Below, in pieces: positions 47,901 to 61,239 of a stretch of 64,000 bases of DNA (position 1 is the first letter of the stretch; the number at the start of each line of letters is the position of its first letter). The notes beneath the pieces are model-generated. The model ran no database searches, was not told the origin of the DNA, and saw only the letters and a program-made list of their open reading frames with translations. Made by a program: the position numbers and the translations under genes. The stretch is from Armillaria gallica (taxonomy: Eukaryota > Basidiomycota > Agaricomycetes > Agaricales > Physalacriaceae): assembly GCA_037576215.1 (NCBI GenBank), contig JBANDB010000005.1, forward strand, positions 3,224,001 to 3,288,000, given 5' to 3'.

Positions 47901-48300
47901 AATCATTGATCTGGGTGCCTCTCTCGGGTTTGCACTGAACAAATCAGTGAACCCAGGCATCAATAACATCAACATTGGTGCTTCACAAAGCATATGGTTT
48001 GATGCCACTGGTCATATGGCTATGCAGCAGCTGTCATCAGTAGCAGTAGATGCCCAAGCTGTGTGACTCTGTGAAGGTCATTATTGTTTCCATGCATGCA
48101 ACAAGAGTAGGACTAGCATGAACCAAGGTTTAATGTTTTCCCTCTAGATACAATATATCAACTACAATTCTCTTATGTCCCCTTGAATATGACTGAGAAG
48201 GACACATGCCAGTCATGATTTCCAAGAATGTAACACAAATGATCTGTTTCCTATCATCACGGAGGAATACAGCACAACATCATTGGCCGGTAATGGGCCT
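47901..48300 (+). repeat. CpG-depleted paralogue of 32.45-32.72 kb
   Basis: GAAGGTCATTATTGTTTCCA matches GAAGGTTATTATCGTTTCCG in the centre copy, and the blocks around 48160-48270 match 32605-32710 in order. Substitutions are mostly CG to TG or CA. It lies 1.7 kb before the NLR at 50041, whereas the centre copy is adjacent to its NLR, so later insertion or deletion separated them. Confidence 0.6.
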
Positions 48301-50040
48301 AAGACTTCCATGGCAACAGCAACACCAACTCGGAATGAGCTTGGTTAATTAACGTAGTGGCACGGCAATCAAGGCGATTGTGTGTGCAAGTGGTTCAGGG
48401 CACCTACATGCAGTAGAACAATTCCTCTATATGCAAGAATACACTGTGACTTTAAGTCTGCAAAGTAGTACTGCTTGGTAGTTGAGTACTAGATGCTAAG
48501 GCTATAAGCTGGTAGGGTTCTCTCAAAGTGAGAGGGAACGAAAATGGGTATGATGTGAATACCACGAATCCGTATGAGAAAACATGCTGCGAGACTAGAC
48601 AATGTTGCTGGACAGTAATCGGAGTGGGGCAAACGATGGAGGATAGACTAAATAGTCTGCAATAGTCTATGGGTGAGTGAGGCAATGAGAAAACGGTGTG
48701 GGGACTGTGAGTGGCAAAATAAACATGGAATGAGGTGCTGAGGGTGGAAAACGTGAAACTACAAAGACTAGCGGTGATACTGGTCCTATACGATGCGAGG
48801 GTGCTGAGTCGATGTCAAAACTGGTCTAGTACTGAAACGATCCTATCCTATGTCAAACTAACCTTCAAGTCCACTCGAGAGACTGATACTATACAAAAAC
48901 TTGCTGAACTGATCCGAAGTCTGCTCTGAGACTACCCAAGTGGGCAACGATAATGATGGTGAAAGAGAACGGTAAAAACTCCAATGGTGTGAAAGTGAAA
49001 CGATGACAGCCTTATAAAAGATAATGTGGGCAAGGTATGGCATGGTGATCACATATTGGCACAGTATGAGCTTGCACTAATAGTGTTAAGAGTGAAGAGC
49101 ATGTAGCGAAGGACTCTTCACAGTTAAAAACCATGGGATAACTCTGGTGAGCTCAAGAGTCAACATGCAATTGAGAATATGCTGGGGTAAACTGTATATT
49201 GCCATAGAATGGTGAATAGACATGGTTTACTGGCAATAGACTAGTGTATGACGATAATTGATGTAGTCTGGGGTCAACTAGAGATGAACTTCCCTCTAAC
49301 TACATTTTCTAGCTAGTTTTTATACTAAAAGTATGAATTTATAAATAGAGTAAGTAATGCGAGACTTAGTAAGGCTGTAAGGTCTTGGCTTTGTAAAATC
49401 GTAGGCAACATATGGTCTTTTTGACTTCTGAAGTAACAGCAACTTGTCAATGTTGCCTCATATGGATGAGAACCGTATGGTCTTGGTGAGCAATGCACAG
49501 ATCGTTAGGTGCTTTTTAGCTGTGGATTACTTAAGTGATAGTCGTCGTGCTGAGGAGTATGTATGGGATAACATTTTCTTGAAGCCTTGGTGAAGTAACA
49601 GCCTTAGTAAACATGGTCTATAGTTGCCGTAGCTGGGAGGGTACCCACACCAATCACATCATTTTCATTAAGTGATCAATGAGCATGTCAACTGGGTGCT
49701 TCTGAGTGATGTGTCAATTCCATATTGGGATGATTGTTGATTGAAGGTGCCTTGCCATGATGAAGTACGGCAATTATGATGCATGGCAAGACAGGATGGA
49801 TAACAAAACACATGAGGAGTGGTTGCCATAGGATAAAAGTGATATTGCTGTGTATGCAATGATTAGTTTACTGAAAGGCCATTGGAGGGACAGTAACGTT
49901 AATTAGCAGGGAAAATCCGCAAATTCTGAGTGTACAGAGCCTGGAGGCTCATCACCGGTGGCTGTAAGGCTGTGACTCAGACTTTGATTTCAATGACAGA
50001 GCAAGCTACCTATATACAACCTTGCTCTTCACCACCAACC
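48301..50040. other. AT-rich region before the NLR, no gene recognised
   Basis: No recognisable domain. Short frames only. The last 100 bp (CTTGCTCTTCACCACCAACC) match the leader of the NLR remnant at 32780-32800. Confidence 0.4.
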
Positions 50041-52300
50041 ATGGCAGAAGCTCTAGGAATCGCTTTGTTCATTGTCACCCTCGTCAATGTTTCCTGGACT
50101 ATCTTCAAATATCTCAAGGATGTCAAAGAGGCACTCAAAGAATGCAATAGTCTTTCCACAGAGCTTTCGAGTCTGGTCTATTGGCTGAATGAGGTGAAAC
50201 TGTTCACCGACATGGCACAGCCAAATGACCTGTGGCTGGTGATGGTGCAACGGCTGTCTGATCCTGTCATGCAACTTACTGCATTACTTGAGGATTTCAA
50301 GAAGGAGTTCATGCTTGCATCAAGTGGTACAATGGAAAAGGTAATCAAGCCTAGTACAAGCAAGGTGAAGAGTCAACTGTTGGAAAAGGTCAAAGAGGTG
50401 AAGTGCAGACTATTGTGAAAGTTCTAAAGAAGAGTGTGAAGGATGCTCTGAAGAAGATTGAGAGGATCAAGTCTTTGATGATTGTTGCTGTGCAGCATGA
50501 TCATTTGTAAGTATTTTTTGTGCTCCAGTGAGTCAATGCTAAGTGTAGCATACAGTGCTTTATCTCAGGCAATCAATGAAATTTTGGCTATTGTGGACAT
50601 GAAGATGGATAGCATTGTGAATAGTACCAACCAGGTTGAACAAGTTGCAGGTTGTGTAGAGACAGAGGTCATCAATATCTGTAGCAAGGTGGTGCATATT
50701 GAGATTGTGTATCATATATATAAAGTGAAGGGAAGAAGGCTCAGAATGGTACTTACTTTTTATTTTCATTTCTGATCTGTTACTGATGGTTAAACAGATG
50801 AGATGCTTATGTGTATATTGGCTTGGCTTACTGACTTGATTTCAAGGCCATACAAGCTGAGAAGCTGAGCCAGCAGGTGGGGGATACTGGGCACTGGTTT
50901 CTTGAGGCCACACAGTTCTGACAGTGGGTTGATGGTTTGGCACCATCATTGTGCCTCTGGTGTCCAAGCAATCATGAGTCATTTTGCCAAAGTTTCATTG
51001 TTTTTTTGACTCTGATATCTCCTCAGTGGGTGTTGGAAAGACCATCCTGGCTTCTATCATCATTTCTTATCTGCAATCACTCAGGCTATATAGAAAGACA
51101 CTCATTCTCAGTATCTTCTGTGATTACCAATCTTCAACTGCACAAACTATATCCAACCTTCTCTGTAGCCTTCTGAAACAAATAGTTCAAAACAATAGCC
51201 TCTTAAACCCAATCATGTCACTCTATGACTAATGTCATCATAATGGAACATGACCTTCCCTTAATATCCTTACCAAACTACTGTCACAAGAGTTGGGATC
51301 ATTCCATCATATCTACATTGTACTTGATGCACTGAACAAGTTCAGTGACAATAATGAAGGGCAAGAAAGGCTTATCGATACAATAAGGTCATTAGGCAAT
51401 AATATCTATCTCTTTATGATATTAAGAGACATCATCACAATTGGATTATTGTTCAAGGCAGATACCAGACTGGATATCTGAGCTGATGACAAGGATATCA
51501 GTTTATATATCATGAGCAAGCTCTCTTATGGCCATCTTGCCAGCCTCATCAAGAGGTGAGATGATCTGTGACAGACAATACTTAATGGAGTAACAAAAAA
51601 GGCTGATGGCATGTGTGTTACCCATGTTGTCATACATGTTGAAACTATTGACTGACTATCTATAGGTTCCTTCTGGCAGGGCTATACATGGACTCACTTG
51701 CTCAGACAACCACTCTCAAACTATTTCGAGTCGCACTCAGAAAACTGCCTGACAATATGCCAAGTGCATACGATAAGACACTGGAGAGGGTCAATAGTTA
51801 AGGCAAGTATGATAAGGAGCTTGCATATCACATATTTAGCTGAATAGTGTTTGTGAGACACCCTTTGACTATGTTGGAACTGGGATTTTAGGGAACAATG
51901 GACACCCTTGTGCTATATTGTGCACTAGAAATCTAAGAAGATTGTAGAGTTGTTATTGCAGTCAGATCAGGTTGATGTGAATTGCAAGGACTCCACAGGA
52001 TGTACACCCTTGTGCTATGCTGTGCAGCAGAGGTCTAAGGAGATTGTAGAGATGTTATTGCAGTCAGATTATATTGATGTAGATTGCAAAGACTCTACAA
52101 GACATACATCCTTGTCTTATGTGCAGAATGGGGGTCTGAGAAGATCATAGAGAGATTATTGCAGTCAGATCATGTTGATGTGAATTGCAAGGACTCCAAA
52201 GGACATACACCTTTGTCTTATGCTGTGCACTGGTGGTCTGTTATATGCATGCTGCTGGCTTCAGCTTTACATTCATTTCAGCTTCAATTTTAACTCCAAA
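50041..52300 (+). pseudogene. NACHT-ankyrin NLR (STAND) gene, decayed
   Basis: The N-terminal helical domain starts MAEALGIALFIVTLVNVSW (50041) and continues to about 50700 with one or two introns. The linker AIQAEKLSQQVGDTGHWFLE precedes the NACHT domain. Walker A is seen as VGVGKTILASI (about 51030), then LILSIFCDYQSSTAQTISNL, Walker B-like HHIYIVLDALNKF, and ILRDI (sensor-like). Linker helices GLYMDSLAQTT and LRKLPDNMPSAYDKTLERV follow, then three ankyrin repeats (VDVNCKDSTGCTPLCYAVQQ). Several stops lie within these blocks. The splice donor before Walker A reads AATCATGAG instead of a GT site. Such proteins act in cytosolic non-self recognition and programmed death in fungi; this copy is not functional as it stands. 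Confidence 0.75.
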
Positions 52301-54734
52301 AAACTCACTATTGGACTCTATGGCCTCCAGCTACTTATCATTACTCTCCTTTATTTGATATTTCATTTATCATTTCTGTAACTGATAAATGACTGAAATT
52401 GTATATATCATTAGTATAAATAACTTAGTAGGCTAAGGTTATCTACAATGCCTCAGAATTACACAGTACTAACTTGCTTACTGATTATCTACTAGTATAT
52501 AAAGAGCTGTAGTTAGAACGAATACACTGCTACTTTTATCTCTCTAATTGTGTGATCTCATCTTGGACCTGAGTCAGGCCAGAAACTGTGCTTATAGGAT
52601 AAGTCAGTACTACAACCTTTACTCAGCATATACCTTCTATCTTGTTTACTCCTTTCCTATTTAAGTAAAATTATCATAATATTGTCAAGAACCAAACTCA
52701 TCCTGTAAGGCTAGCACATTATAGAAGCTCTGATTCATCATCTGTTGAGACTTAGGGGAATATTCACCAAAACTCAAAAGTCGGACATTCACTGAATGTT
52801 GCATGGCACTTTACAGTGGTGGACACATTGGGAATATTCCTTTACTATCAATAGTACACATAACAGATCCAAACATGAGCTCATCACATTCAGGCTTATC
52901 TCATATTTAACAACCTCAACCTTTAACTTTAATAATCAATCTGTTAATGTGAACTGTGAAAGATGCTGGGTGCCTATATAGATGCTAAGTGCTACACACA
53001 ACACTTCACAAACACTCAGTCAATTGTGGTTCAAAGGGAGGTATGATGTATTAAGTTATAACACTTTATATTGTAGTTTACAAGTTCTAGATTATAATGA
53101 ATATGATTTTATATTAGATATATTATGATTTCACTCTAAGCTTGACACATTACTGAACACAAACTTAAACTGATATAGAATAACTATCTGGTGCAGTTTC
53201 AATATTAATACTATATGCCTGGTTGCAACTTTAAAACACTGACTGGTTCTGAATGGTTTCTTAGGTCTGTCTTTCTGTTATAGCTTATACTGTTTGCTTG
53301 CTTGACTGTTTTTATATGCATGAAGTGACCAGATCACAAAATCTCTATTCCAGATGAGTCTACAACTCAAAGCTCTTTAACTAATTAAATCTGTATTATT
53401 TATCTGGTAGTATTCTAGAGAGTTAGAAACCTGATTTCCCACTAGTTACATGACCTGTATTTATACTATTCTACTTATATACTATTTTTAATCTTTTGTT
53501 ACTGATTAAGATGCTTGCTGACTCAGCCAGGTGAGGATAAACTTATTGCTTGGCAGATCTTAGCTCAGCAGCAGCTACCAGGTTAATTGATCATACTAGA
53601 TCAACACTAGGTGATTAGATAACTTCCACCAGAATGCCAGGTGATTACACTATATGAGTCACACAGTCTGGACTTTTAGTCTGCTAGGTAGAATACTCAA
53701 TCTTCTATCCAAATGTTAGAACAACTTATTTTAAAGTTACCAGATGGAATTTCTATTTTACAATGTGTTACTTTCTTTCTGTATTTTACTTGTTAATACA
53801 ATGTAATCCTGTTATATTGCCTGAAAATGTTAAATTACACACATTTTCAAAGAGTGTATGCTCAGCAGGCATATCAACTGGCATGGAGATGAGTTATATT
53901 TACTCTCCTATAGCACATATTATAAAGGAATACAGTACAGAGAGGAATGAAGATGACTATTTCACATGCTACAGAGTGTAGCATTATAGTAACTTTGAAA
54001 TTACTTCAGATGACATACAAGACCTAGAATTCAACTGCTTTGCAGATAAACCCTGATACACTCTATAACTGCCATTAGTTGAAGCAGTAGTCTCCACCAT
54101 CATAGGACTTCAATTAGCTCTTCTCTTGGCAGCATTACTTCTATTAGAAAGGAAAACTATCTTTCAAGTAAACTTTAAGCAAATGTTTATAAATGTTCTG
54201 TATAGGACAAACAATGTCCACTTACTCTACATAGCTTGGACACCTAATATTGTTAGTTGAATGCCAAACCACTGTAACAAAATATCAAGCCATTTAGTAT
54301 TTTGTTGTCATGAGACACAGCCACACTTTGGCCTATTTCAGTATTCAGACAACACTGAAAAGCATTTACTAATACCTATATTTAGCATTTTCACACAAAA
54401 AATAGCAAAAATAGAATATTATTCTTATATTCCAAACTAGTTGAATTTTGAGAAACCTTGCATTTGACAAAATGCCACCTTTGTATGCCACATGACACAC
54501 TGCCACAGCCCAAATGCTCAGCTCACTGCCTGGCTGATATTAATCTCAATTTTCTACCCTTCTGCTTATTACTAGAATAGCTAAAAAATTATATAAGTTA
54601 AAAATATAATTGAAAACCTATTTTTAAACTGACTTCAATCAAAATAGAGCTACACTGGCTAGATTGGTTGGAACAAATTTAGATAACTTTTTTTTTGACT
54701 GCAATTTGAAACAAGATGCCTACTCAAAAAAAGA
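52301..54734. other. AT-rich intergenic region
   Basis: Almost no CpG. AAAGAGCTGTAGTTAGAAC to GTGATCTCATCTTGGACCTG near 52500-52575 resembles 12030-12105 in inverted sense (GACCATAGTTAGAGCAATAG to GTGATCTCACTTAGGACCTG). An old shared repeat therefore lies here. No gene recognised. Confidence 0.4.
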
Positions 54735-54806
54735 ACATCATTAAGAATCAAACATATACAAAAATCCAAGCAAATGAAAGACTGTAACCACTGAACTAAA
54801 AGTCAT
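54735..54806 (-). ncRNA. tRNA-like segment at the end of composite repeat copy C
   Basis: On the minus strand, TTTTAGTTCAGTGGTTACAG resembles an A box and ATGTTTGATTCTTAA a decayed B box. It matches copies A and B in position relative to the repeat. Confidence 0.5.
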
Positions 54807-56200
54807 TCATTATAAAAGATAATTAATTTCTTATGTTGATGTAACTTTTAATAAATACAAATTTAAAAAAATAAAAACTGAGTAGTGTACATGAGAGACA
54901 AGTGAGGTAGTGGTAGGTACTAGATGAGGTGTCATCAGTAGAAATAGCAGCCTCCATATAGATAAATGAGATTGCTAGGTCAGAGAGGATCATAATGCAC
55001 TGGTGGGGAGGAAAAAATGGTGCGAGAAGGTATCAAAACCTCATTAATAGCAATGATGAGCTTAGAGAGGGAAATAGACCTCACTACTAGATTCCCAATG
55101 TTGAAAAAGAGAGTGGAGAGGCTGTTGTTATGGTAGCTGAGCCATGCAAGAGGATATTAGAGAAGGAGCCTGGGGATAAGGATGAGATAGCGATATACAA
55201 TAAATAGGGGGTAAAGGTTCTCATGCACATTGGAGTCATATTTCCCCACTCAAAGAATGGGGGATACACACATCTTGGGTTGCTGAAGGAGGATACCAAT
55301 GTTGGTGTTTGGTGAGGCAAGTAGTAGTAGGCAAGGAGATAGTCAGATAGCCATATTTACAGGTACATGTGTTGTGCCCTTAACTCTTCTATCAATGAAC
55401 AAAAGGGTGTGACTGTTATGGTCATTATATATCATTACTGTCTTAATTTTCATCCTGCCCACCTCATTGATGTCTTCAGCCCTCTGACATTATCTCTTCA
55501 TATCCTCTGTTCCCAGTATTCCTCCCCCAGACATCCCCTTGCCCTTGGCTCTGTGTCAGAGTACAACCACTCCCACCCCCATTGTTGTTATTATAGTTGT
55601 CTTGTTGGTTATCATCATTGTGGCTAGTTCCACTGTCGTTGTCTTCTCCCATGCTGAGATAGTGGACAATATCAGATCTCTGGATATATTATACGACATT
55701 GTAATGTGTGGAAGTTGTGTACAGCAGCAATTGGCACCAATGTCCATGTGGAGGGTGATAGATTAGTTGAAGTGAGAATGAGACTTAGAATCATGATTAT
55801 GATGGCAGTCAGCATCAGTTAGTATTGTCGTGAGACCTTTGAGTGTTATCACAGTCATGGTAGATGGAGAAACAGCAGTACTACTTCCACCAAGAGTTTA
55901 TGTGGGTAATGGAGGGGAGGATATGTGCAATCTAGGGCTTTTGAGGCTGCCAGATGCATAAAAAAGACCTAAAATAAAGTAAAAAATAGTAATATAAATA
56001 AAATATACTATTTTGACATGTATTGAAGTTGTTTTGAGTACAGTAGAAGTGTAGAAAGACAATGTCATAGTGGTGAAAAAAAAAAAAAAAAAAAACACAG
56101 CTACTTAATCACTATATAGTCTTATAGTCTGGGGTGATCAAGAAAGTGGAATAGATGCTTGGGATGCATCCTTTCTTTCACTCTAGCACTCTGAAGTCCT
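54807..56200 (-). repeat. Composite gene-like repeat, copy C
   Basis: This is the most decayed copy. The TTTTTTATGCATCTGGCAGC block, the preceding T-rich intron-like gap and the peptide around FEWGNMTPMCMRTFTP match copies A and B. A run of 22 A residues at 56076-56095 lies in the intron-flanking region. Frames are broken throughout. Confidence 0.5.
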
Positions 56201-58398
56201 GTATACAATCAGAATAGTATATTAAATATATGTAAAATATGTGTATGTAGTTTTTATTATATACAAATCCTCAAAATCAATGATATAACAATTTTTATAC
56301 TATTTATCTTGCATTTTAGATCATTTAGTACAATAGAAATTCTATATACATTGCTAGAGCATTAGAATTAACAGAATTTTAATTGAAGATGTGAGAATAC
56401 ATACTACATTATCTTGTAAAAGTGTTCAATCTATGGCAATTTGTAAATACATTCATTGTTACCAACTTTGTTGTTTTTTATATTGGTAAGTTGTTAAAAG
56501 TGTGCATTATTTATAATTATTTCTTGCATTGGGTGCTCATATTTATTATTTCATCTAGAATGGACATATTTGTATATATTCACTATTTATATATTGTTAT
56601 ATAGTACATTTTCATTTGCAATATAGTCTATTTGTATTTGTATTGTATTACAAAGTATGAAAATGTTAAACTCATATACTGCATAGAGAATCTAATATTT
56701 TAACTTAAAATATTGAATTCCATAACTATTTATTTTTTTTCAACTTCCATACTGAAATTTTAAAAGATTATTTTAAATATTATTTTAATATTTTGGCCCG
56801 ATACTGATGCTGGTGAATTACATAAATTAATAAAAAAATAAAATAAAATATTTAGCTGAAAAAGAAATATATCACAAAGCTATCAAACATGTTATTAATC
56901 ACATGCTATCCAATTGAATGGCTTTTCTTCATACAGATCATTGAGTCTGGTTTACAAGATCATTTCTATCCATGATTATTAGCTGAAGGACACTGGTATT
57001 GAGCCTAAAATAATGCTATAGCTTACCAATCTTTAAATAGTAAAGTCTGACTGCATGATATTTAATGAGCTGTTGCTCTAAAATTCAAATACAGCATATT
57101 CACACAAATGACCAGATTGATGCTTCTTCTGCTTGGAAGGTAGTTCTTCATCCTATTCTCTGGCTGCATTGGTGTATGTATATTGCTCTGAATTGCAGAT
57201 GTCACCATTCCTTTTGAGACAGTAGAATTTGATGATTTGCTGGAGAGCTGGCATGAAGATCCTGTTCCCTCCATAGACACATGTGAATAAACTGGATGCA
57301 TCTTAACATCATTTTGCAAAAAGATTCAGACCTGGTAACTGGTATTCGTTTAACTTTCAAGATTCTTTATTGCATCACTACTTGATCACCTTGCTAAACA
57401 TGAGCTTGATACCATATTAATGTTGGAGGAGTATCTGTATCGTATATCTGTTATCTTTTCCTGATCTTACTTACCATATATATTTACTTATCTTCTGTCA
57501 TTACTCGATCACTATATAGTCTAGCTGTCATTAGTAATTACCCAGGTACCTTAGTTGTTTCACCTATGCTATGCCTGACTGAGATACATATACCTTACCA
57601 TGTCTACTACTTACTTACTCACCCTCTTTTATAGATCTTACTTATATCCTTCTGTTAATAATTAAGCATGTCAAAATGAGCAGAGATAACATTGTTATCC
57701 CATGCTGCTTGTATAATTCCCATTCATTCAATAATTCATTGTTATCAGCATCTATCTTTACTAGCTGAACTTCAATGCAATCTAGAAGCAATAATCCTAT
57801 GGTCAAGAACCTTTAGGCTGAGAAAAAATATAAGGATATATCAACAGTAGGCAGAAAAGAAGATGCAAGGCTACACAAAAGGATACGAGCTAAAAATTCA
57901 GTTAAAAACACATTGAGCAAACTACGAGATTTATCTTAGATTTTTGTGTGTGTTGCTCAATTAGGCATCCCATGTGAGTGTATTGTAATCACATGATATA
58001 TTTCAAATTCAGTATCAGTATCTCTCACCCCCACTAGTGTCGAGCCAATATTTAATCCAGTATATTGAAAAAATAAATAGTTATAAAATTCAATATTTTA
58101 AGCTAAAATATTAGATTCTCTATATAGTGATATCCAACTACTGATATTATTTGCTGCTTTCTATACATTAAGTTGCTTTTAATACTCATGAATATAGCTT
58201 AAGCATGTTTTTTTAGATAAAATATAAGTATCTACATGCATTACAAACTCCAGTGAGCCTTTGTAGTAATTAAATCATGAAAATTTTGTATCTCTCTGTT
58301 CTTTTGAATGCATTCAGCAAACTCCAAAAATGATTGAAAAACATATTCATCTTGTTTTCCAGCTATATTAAATTACTATAACACATAGCAATAATATT
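56201..58398. other. Very AT-rich region, no gene recognised
   Basis: TA-rich low-complexity DNA with almost no CpG. One 85-codon minus frame at 57062-57319 has no known domain. AAAATATTAGATTCTCTATATA near 58100 and the reverse complement of TATAGAGAATCTAATATTTTAA near 56685 form a distant inverted match. Confidence 0.4.
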
Positions 58399-58649
58399 GG
58401 ACAATAGCTTTGATATATGAGGCTGAAATATTGAAATTGAAAGATATTTATTTTTAGCTAGTTTTTAGCTTAAAATATCAAAGAAATATGCATAATATCT
58501 TTTCTATATTTGTGATTTTAGCCAGTTTTTAGCTTAAAATATAGAAAAGATATTATGCATATCTCTTTGATATTTTAAGCTAAAAACTGGCTAAAAATAA
58601 ATATCTTTCAATTTCAATATTTCAACCTCACATATCAAAGCCATCATCC
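58399..58649. repeat. Long near-perfect palindrome (105-bp core arms, 25-bp loop)
   Basis: The left arm 58407-58511 and right arm 58537-58641 are reverse complements with four mismatches, all transitions. Weaker pairing extends about 8 bp further out. The 25-bp loop starts GTGATTTTAGCCAG and repeats part of the left arm. An RNA copy would form a long hairpin. Confidence 0.9.
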
Positions 58650-59429
58650 AGTGTAACAAAAGAAAATAAATAAATATATTATCCAAATAGAACATTGAAC
58701 AACTGTGAAAATACATTTCTGAGCTACCAAATTGAGAATAGTATGTTCTTATGAGTAACTACATTCAGACTGCTTGACTTGCATCCACCTGCTATAGGTA
58801 GCAGATTGGTGAGGTCAAGCTAGAATCTAAAAATATATTATTTTTTATATTTTATTAATTTTTATAAGTCCAAACAATAAGCAAAAGAGCATAGTCAGTG
58901 GTCTAGTGCATAATTGATCAAATTGAGAGGTGGCTATGTGGATAACAACAAGCTGGATAGCATATATTTGATAACTAGTCTAGTTTAAGACTGACTTTTT
59001 TTGGTATATTACAAAAGTATAAGAATCTTATCAAAAGGTAAAAAAATAAGTCATTTGGAAAAGTAAAATTAAAATTAAAATTAAAAAATCCCAAGCCTAT
59101 ATTTGAGAGACAAAAATACTAGATGTAGGCAGGTCAGTGGCTATGCATTATGACTGGCATTTGCCACAAGTTAGATATATCACCTGGAAAGAAAGCAGAT
59201 TATAACACTTCATATGGGTTATCTTGCAGCTGTAAAAGGGAACTGAACAAGAGACAGGTCAATGAGATTCTATCTTGCATGAAAGGACAGATCTTTTGAA
59301 AATTCTGAAAATAATAAAACTGATATAAATTAAATCTCCCTTGGTATTATGGCATGAGAGTGGTCCAATGAGATCCTCTACCAGAAAAGTAGTAGATGAA
59401 TTTAATAAAATACAGAAGCCAGAGTTTGA
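58650..59429. other. AT-rich region, no gene recognised
   Basis: TTTTTATATTTTATTAATTT and AAATTAAAATTAAAATTAAA low-complexity patches are present. No supported feature otherwise. Confidence 0.4.
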
Positions 59430-59696
59430 GTTTGATTGCTTATTGGGTAGGCAAGTGGCTGTCAGATAGGTAGGTTCATAATCAGTTTGAGGTCTGCCTC
59501 CATACTTTTCAAAAAGTGCAATCATCTCATCATTGTCAAAATAGTCTGGTTCTTTCTGATACTGCCAAAAAGCATATGCATATACAGTGGTGTCATTATT
59601 ATCTCTTGTCAAAATATCAATTTCCAGATGCTTCAGTAAGGCTTTGCTACTTGATATATTACTAGAACTGGCTGCTATTATAAAAGGTGTACATCT
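59430..59696 (-). pseudogene. Orphan 3' exon of an ankyrin-NLR gene
   Basis: After an acceptor-like TATTTCAG at 59696 on the minus strand, the frame reads CTPFIIAASSSNISSSKALL, KHLEIDILTRDNNDTTVYAY and ALFEKYGGRPQTDYE. This is the last ankyrin repeat and tail of the same family. The equivalent tail of the larger NLR at 61240-61350 reads CTPLMMAVISGNTSTVKVLL and KHAGIDKLARDNENNTAY. No NACHT or repeat array precedes it within 1.5 kb, so it is an isolated fragment or the end of a deleted gene. Confidence 0.6.
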
Positions 59697-61239
59697 GAAA
59701 TAATATTGCTTTAATCACTACATGATCTTAGTTAGCTATTTCAGTCTCAAGTGTCAGCCATTCAGTTATTCCAGGGTTATCTGTGTTATAGACTAAGTTC
59801 ATTTCATATTATAAATCATTGTGAACTTAATAATTTTTTTCTAGATTCATTCAAGTTGTTAAGGCAACAAGTAATCTAGTTCTTCTGTGTTCTGCTTTAA
59901 ATTTGTGACTCATTAAACTGTAGTAATCTTGTTTTTATGCAAGAAATAGTGTTTAGTACTGAAGGTTTATAGAGTTAACTCATTTAAATGTCACTTTTAA
60001 GTTTATTTTTGTATTATAGTACTCACTATCTCATGTAGTCTTTTAGCTATTAGTGTAAAACCTTCACTATAGCTCTCAGTAGTGCTTGTAAACTACATTA
60101 TTTGATAGAAAATTGCAAAATCCATTGGTAGCCTGATATCAAGCATATCACCAGCTTTACATATTATTACGGAGCATACTTATGAATATCTGTTTAAAAT
60201 CCACTTGAATAATCACTTCCCTGTCAGATAAAAGAGATGCTGCAGAAAGAAGGGTGGATCAAAGTCCTATAATGATAGTGACTATGACTTTGACTAAAGG
60301 CTGCTGTAAAGAGCAATGAAGTGTGTCTGTGAAATGGTCCCAATCTAAATTTTATATAGTCTGAGATAAGATCAAAGTTGCTATAATATTGTATTTAATA
60401 GTAGGTGAAATTGTTATTCTCATTTCTTTCTACACTATATTCTTTCATAATTTATGCTATAGGGGAGTGGACATAGCTCATCTCTATGCCAGTGCAAGTT
60501 ATTGCATTTATAGAGAGATATGAAGATTGTGATTGCTGAAGCTGAAACAGTTTTATTTAGTATTAACTCATATTGAATAGATTGATGGAGAAGTTGAATA
60601 AATTATCAGTTAAGAGGGAATATTCCTAATGTGTCTACTACTATAAAGTGGCTTACAGATTTTATAGATAGCCAACTTTAAATATTGAATAATATTCTCT
60701 TGAGTCTTCAATAGATAGATTCAATAATCTTCAGTAATATAGTAAGATATCAATTAGTGTGAGTTAACAATTGTGTTGTTAGACTTTAATAAGTACTCAT
60801 TACAATGCTTAGTTAAACAGATCAAAGCTTAAGGCTGAATACAATTTGTTAAATGTCTGTTAGCAAGTTCTCTAGCTTAACACAGGTCCACTTTTTGAAA
60901 TCACACAAATTGGGGCAAAAGAATAGTAGTTCTATTCTTTAAGACTATAAGCCCTTATATACTACTACTTACTAGTTATGTGAGTCATTACACTATAACT
61001 AGAAGTCATTATAACTTAGACAAAGTTATACTGAGTCAAAATAATCATAATCTAAAAACACCAATACATAAGTCAAAAATTCATTACATCTAGTGTTCAC
61101 ATTCATATTTCATAAGAATTTGAAGAATATGATCTTGAGAATGAAATAAGATGAGATGATTGTCACTATCATCAATCATTTTCTTATATTCATTATTATT
61201 ATTATCATCTTTATAGTCTGATCTTTGGTGATGATGATA
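59697..61239. other. AT-rich region between two NLR fragments
   Basis: No frame or repeat recognised. CpG is nearly absent. Confidence 0.45.
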
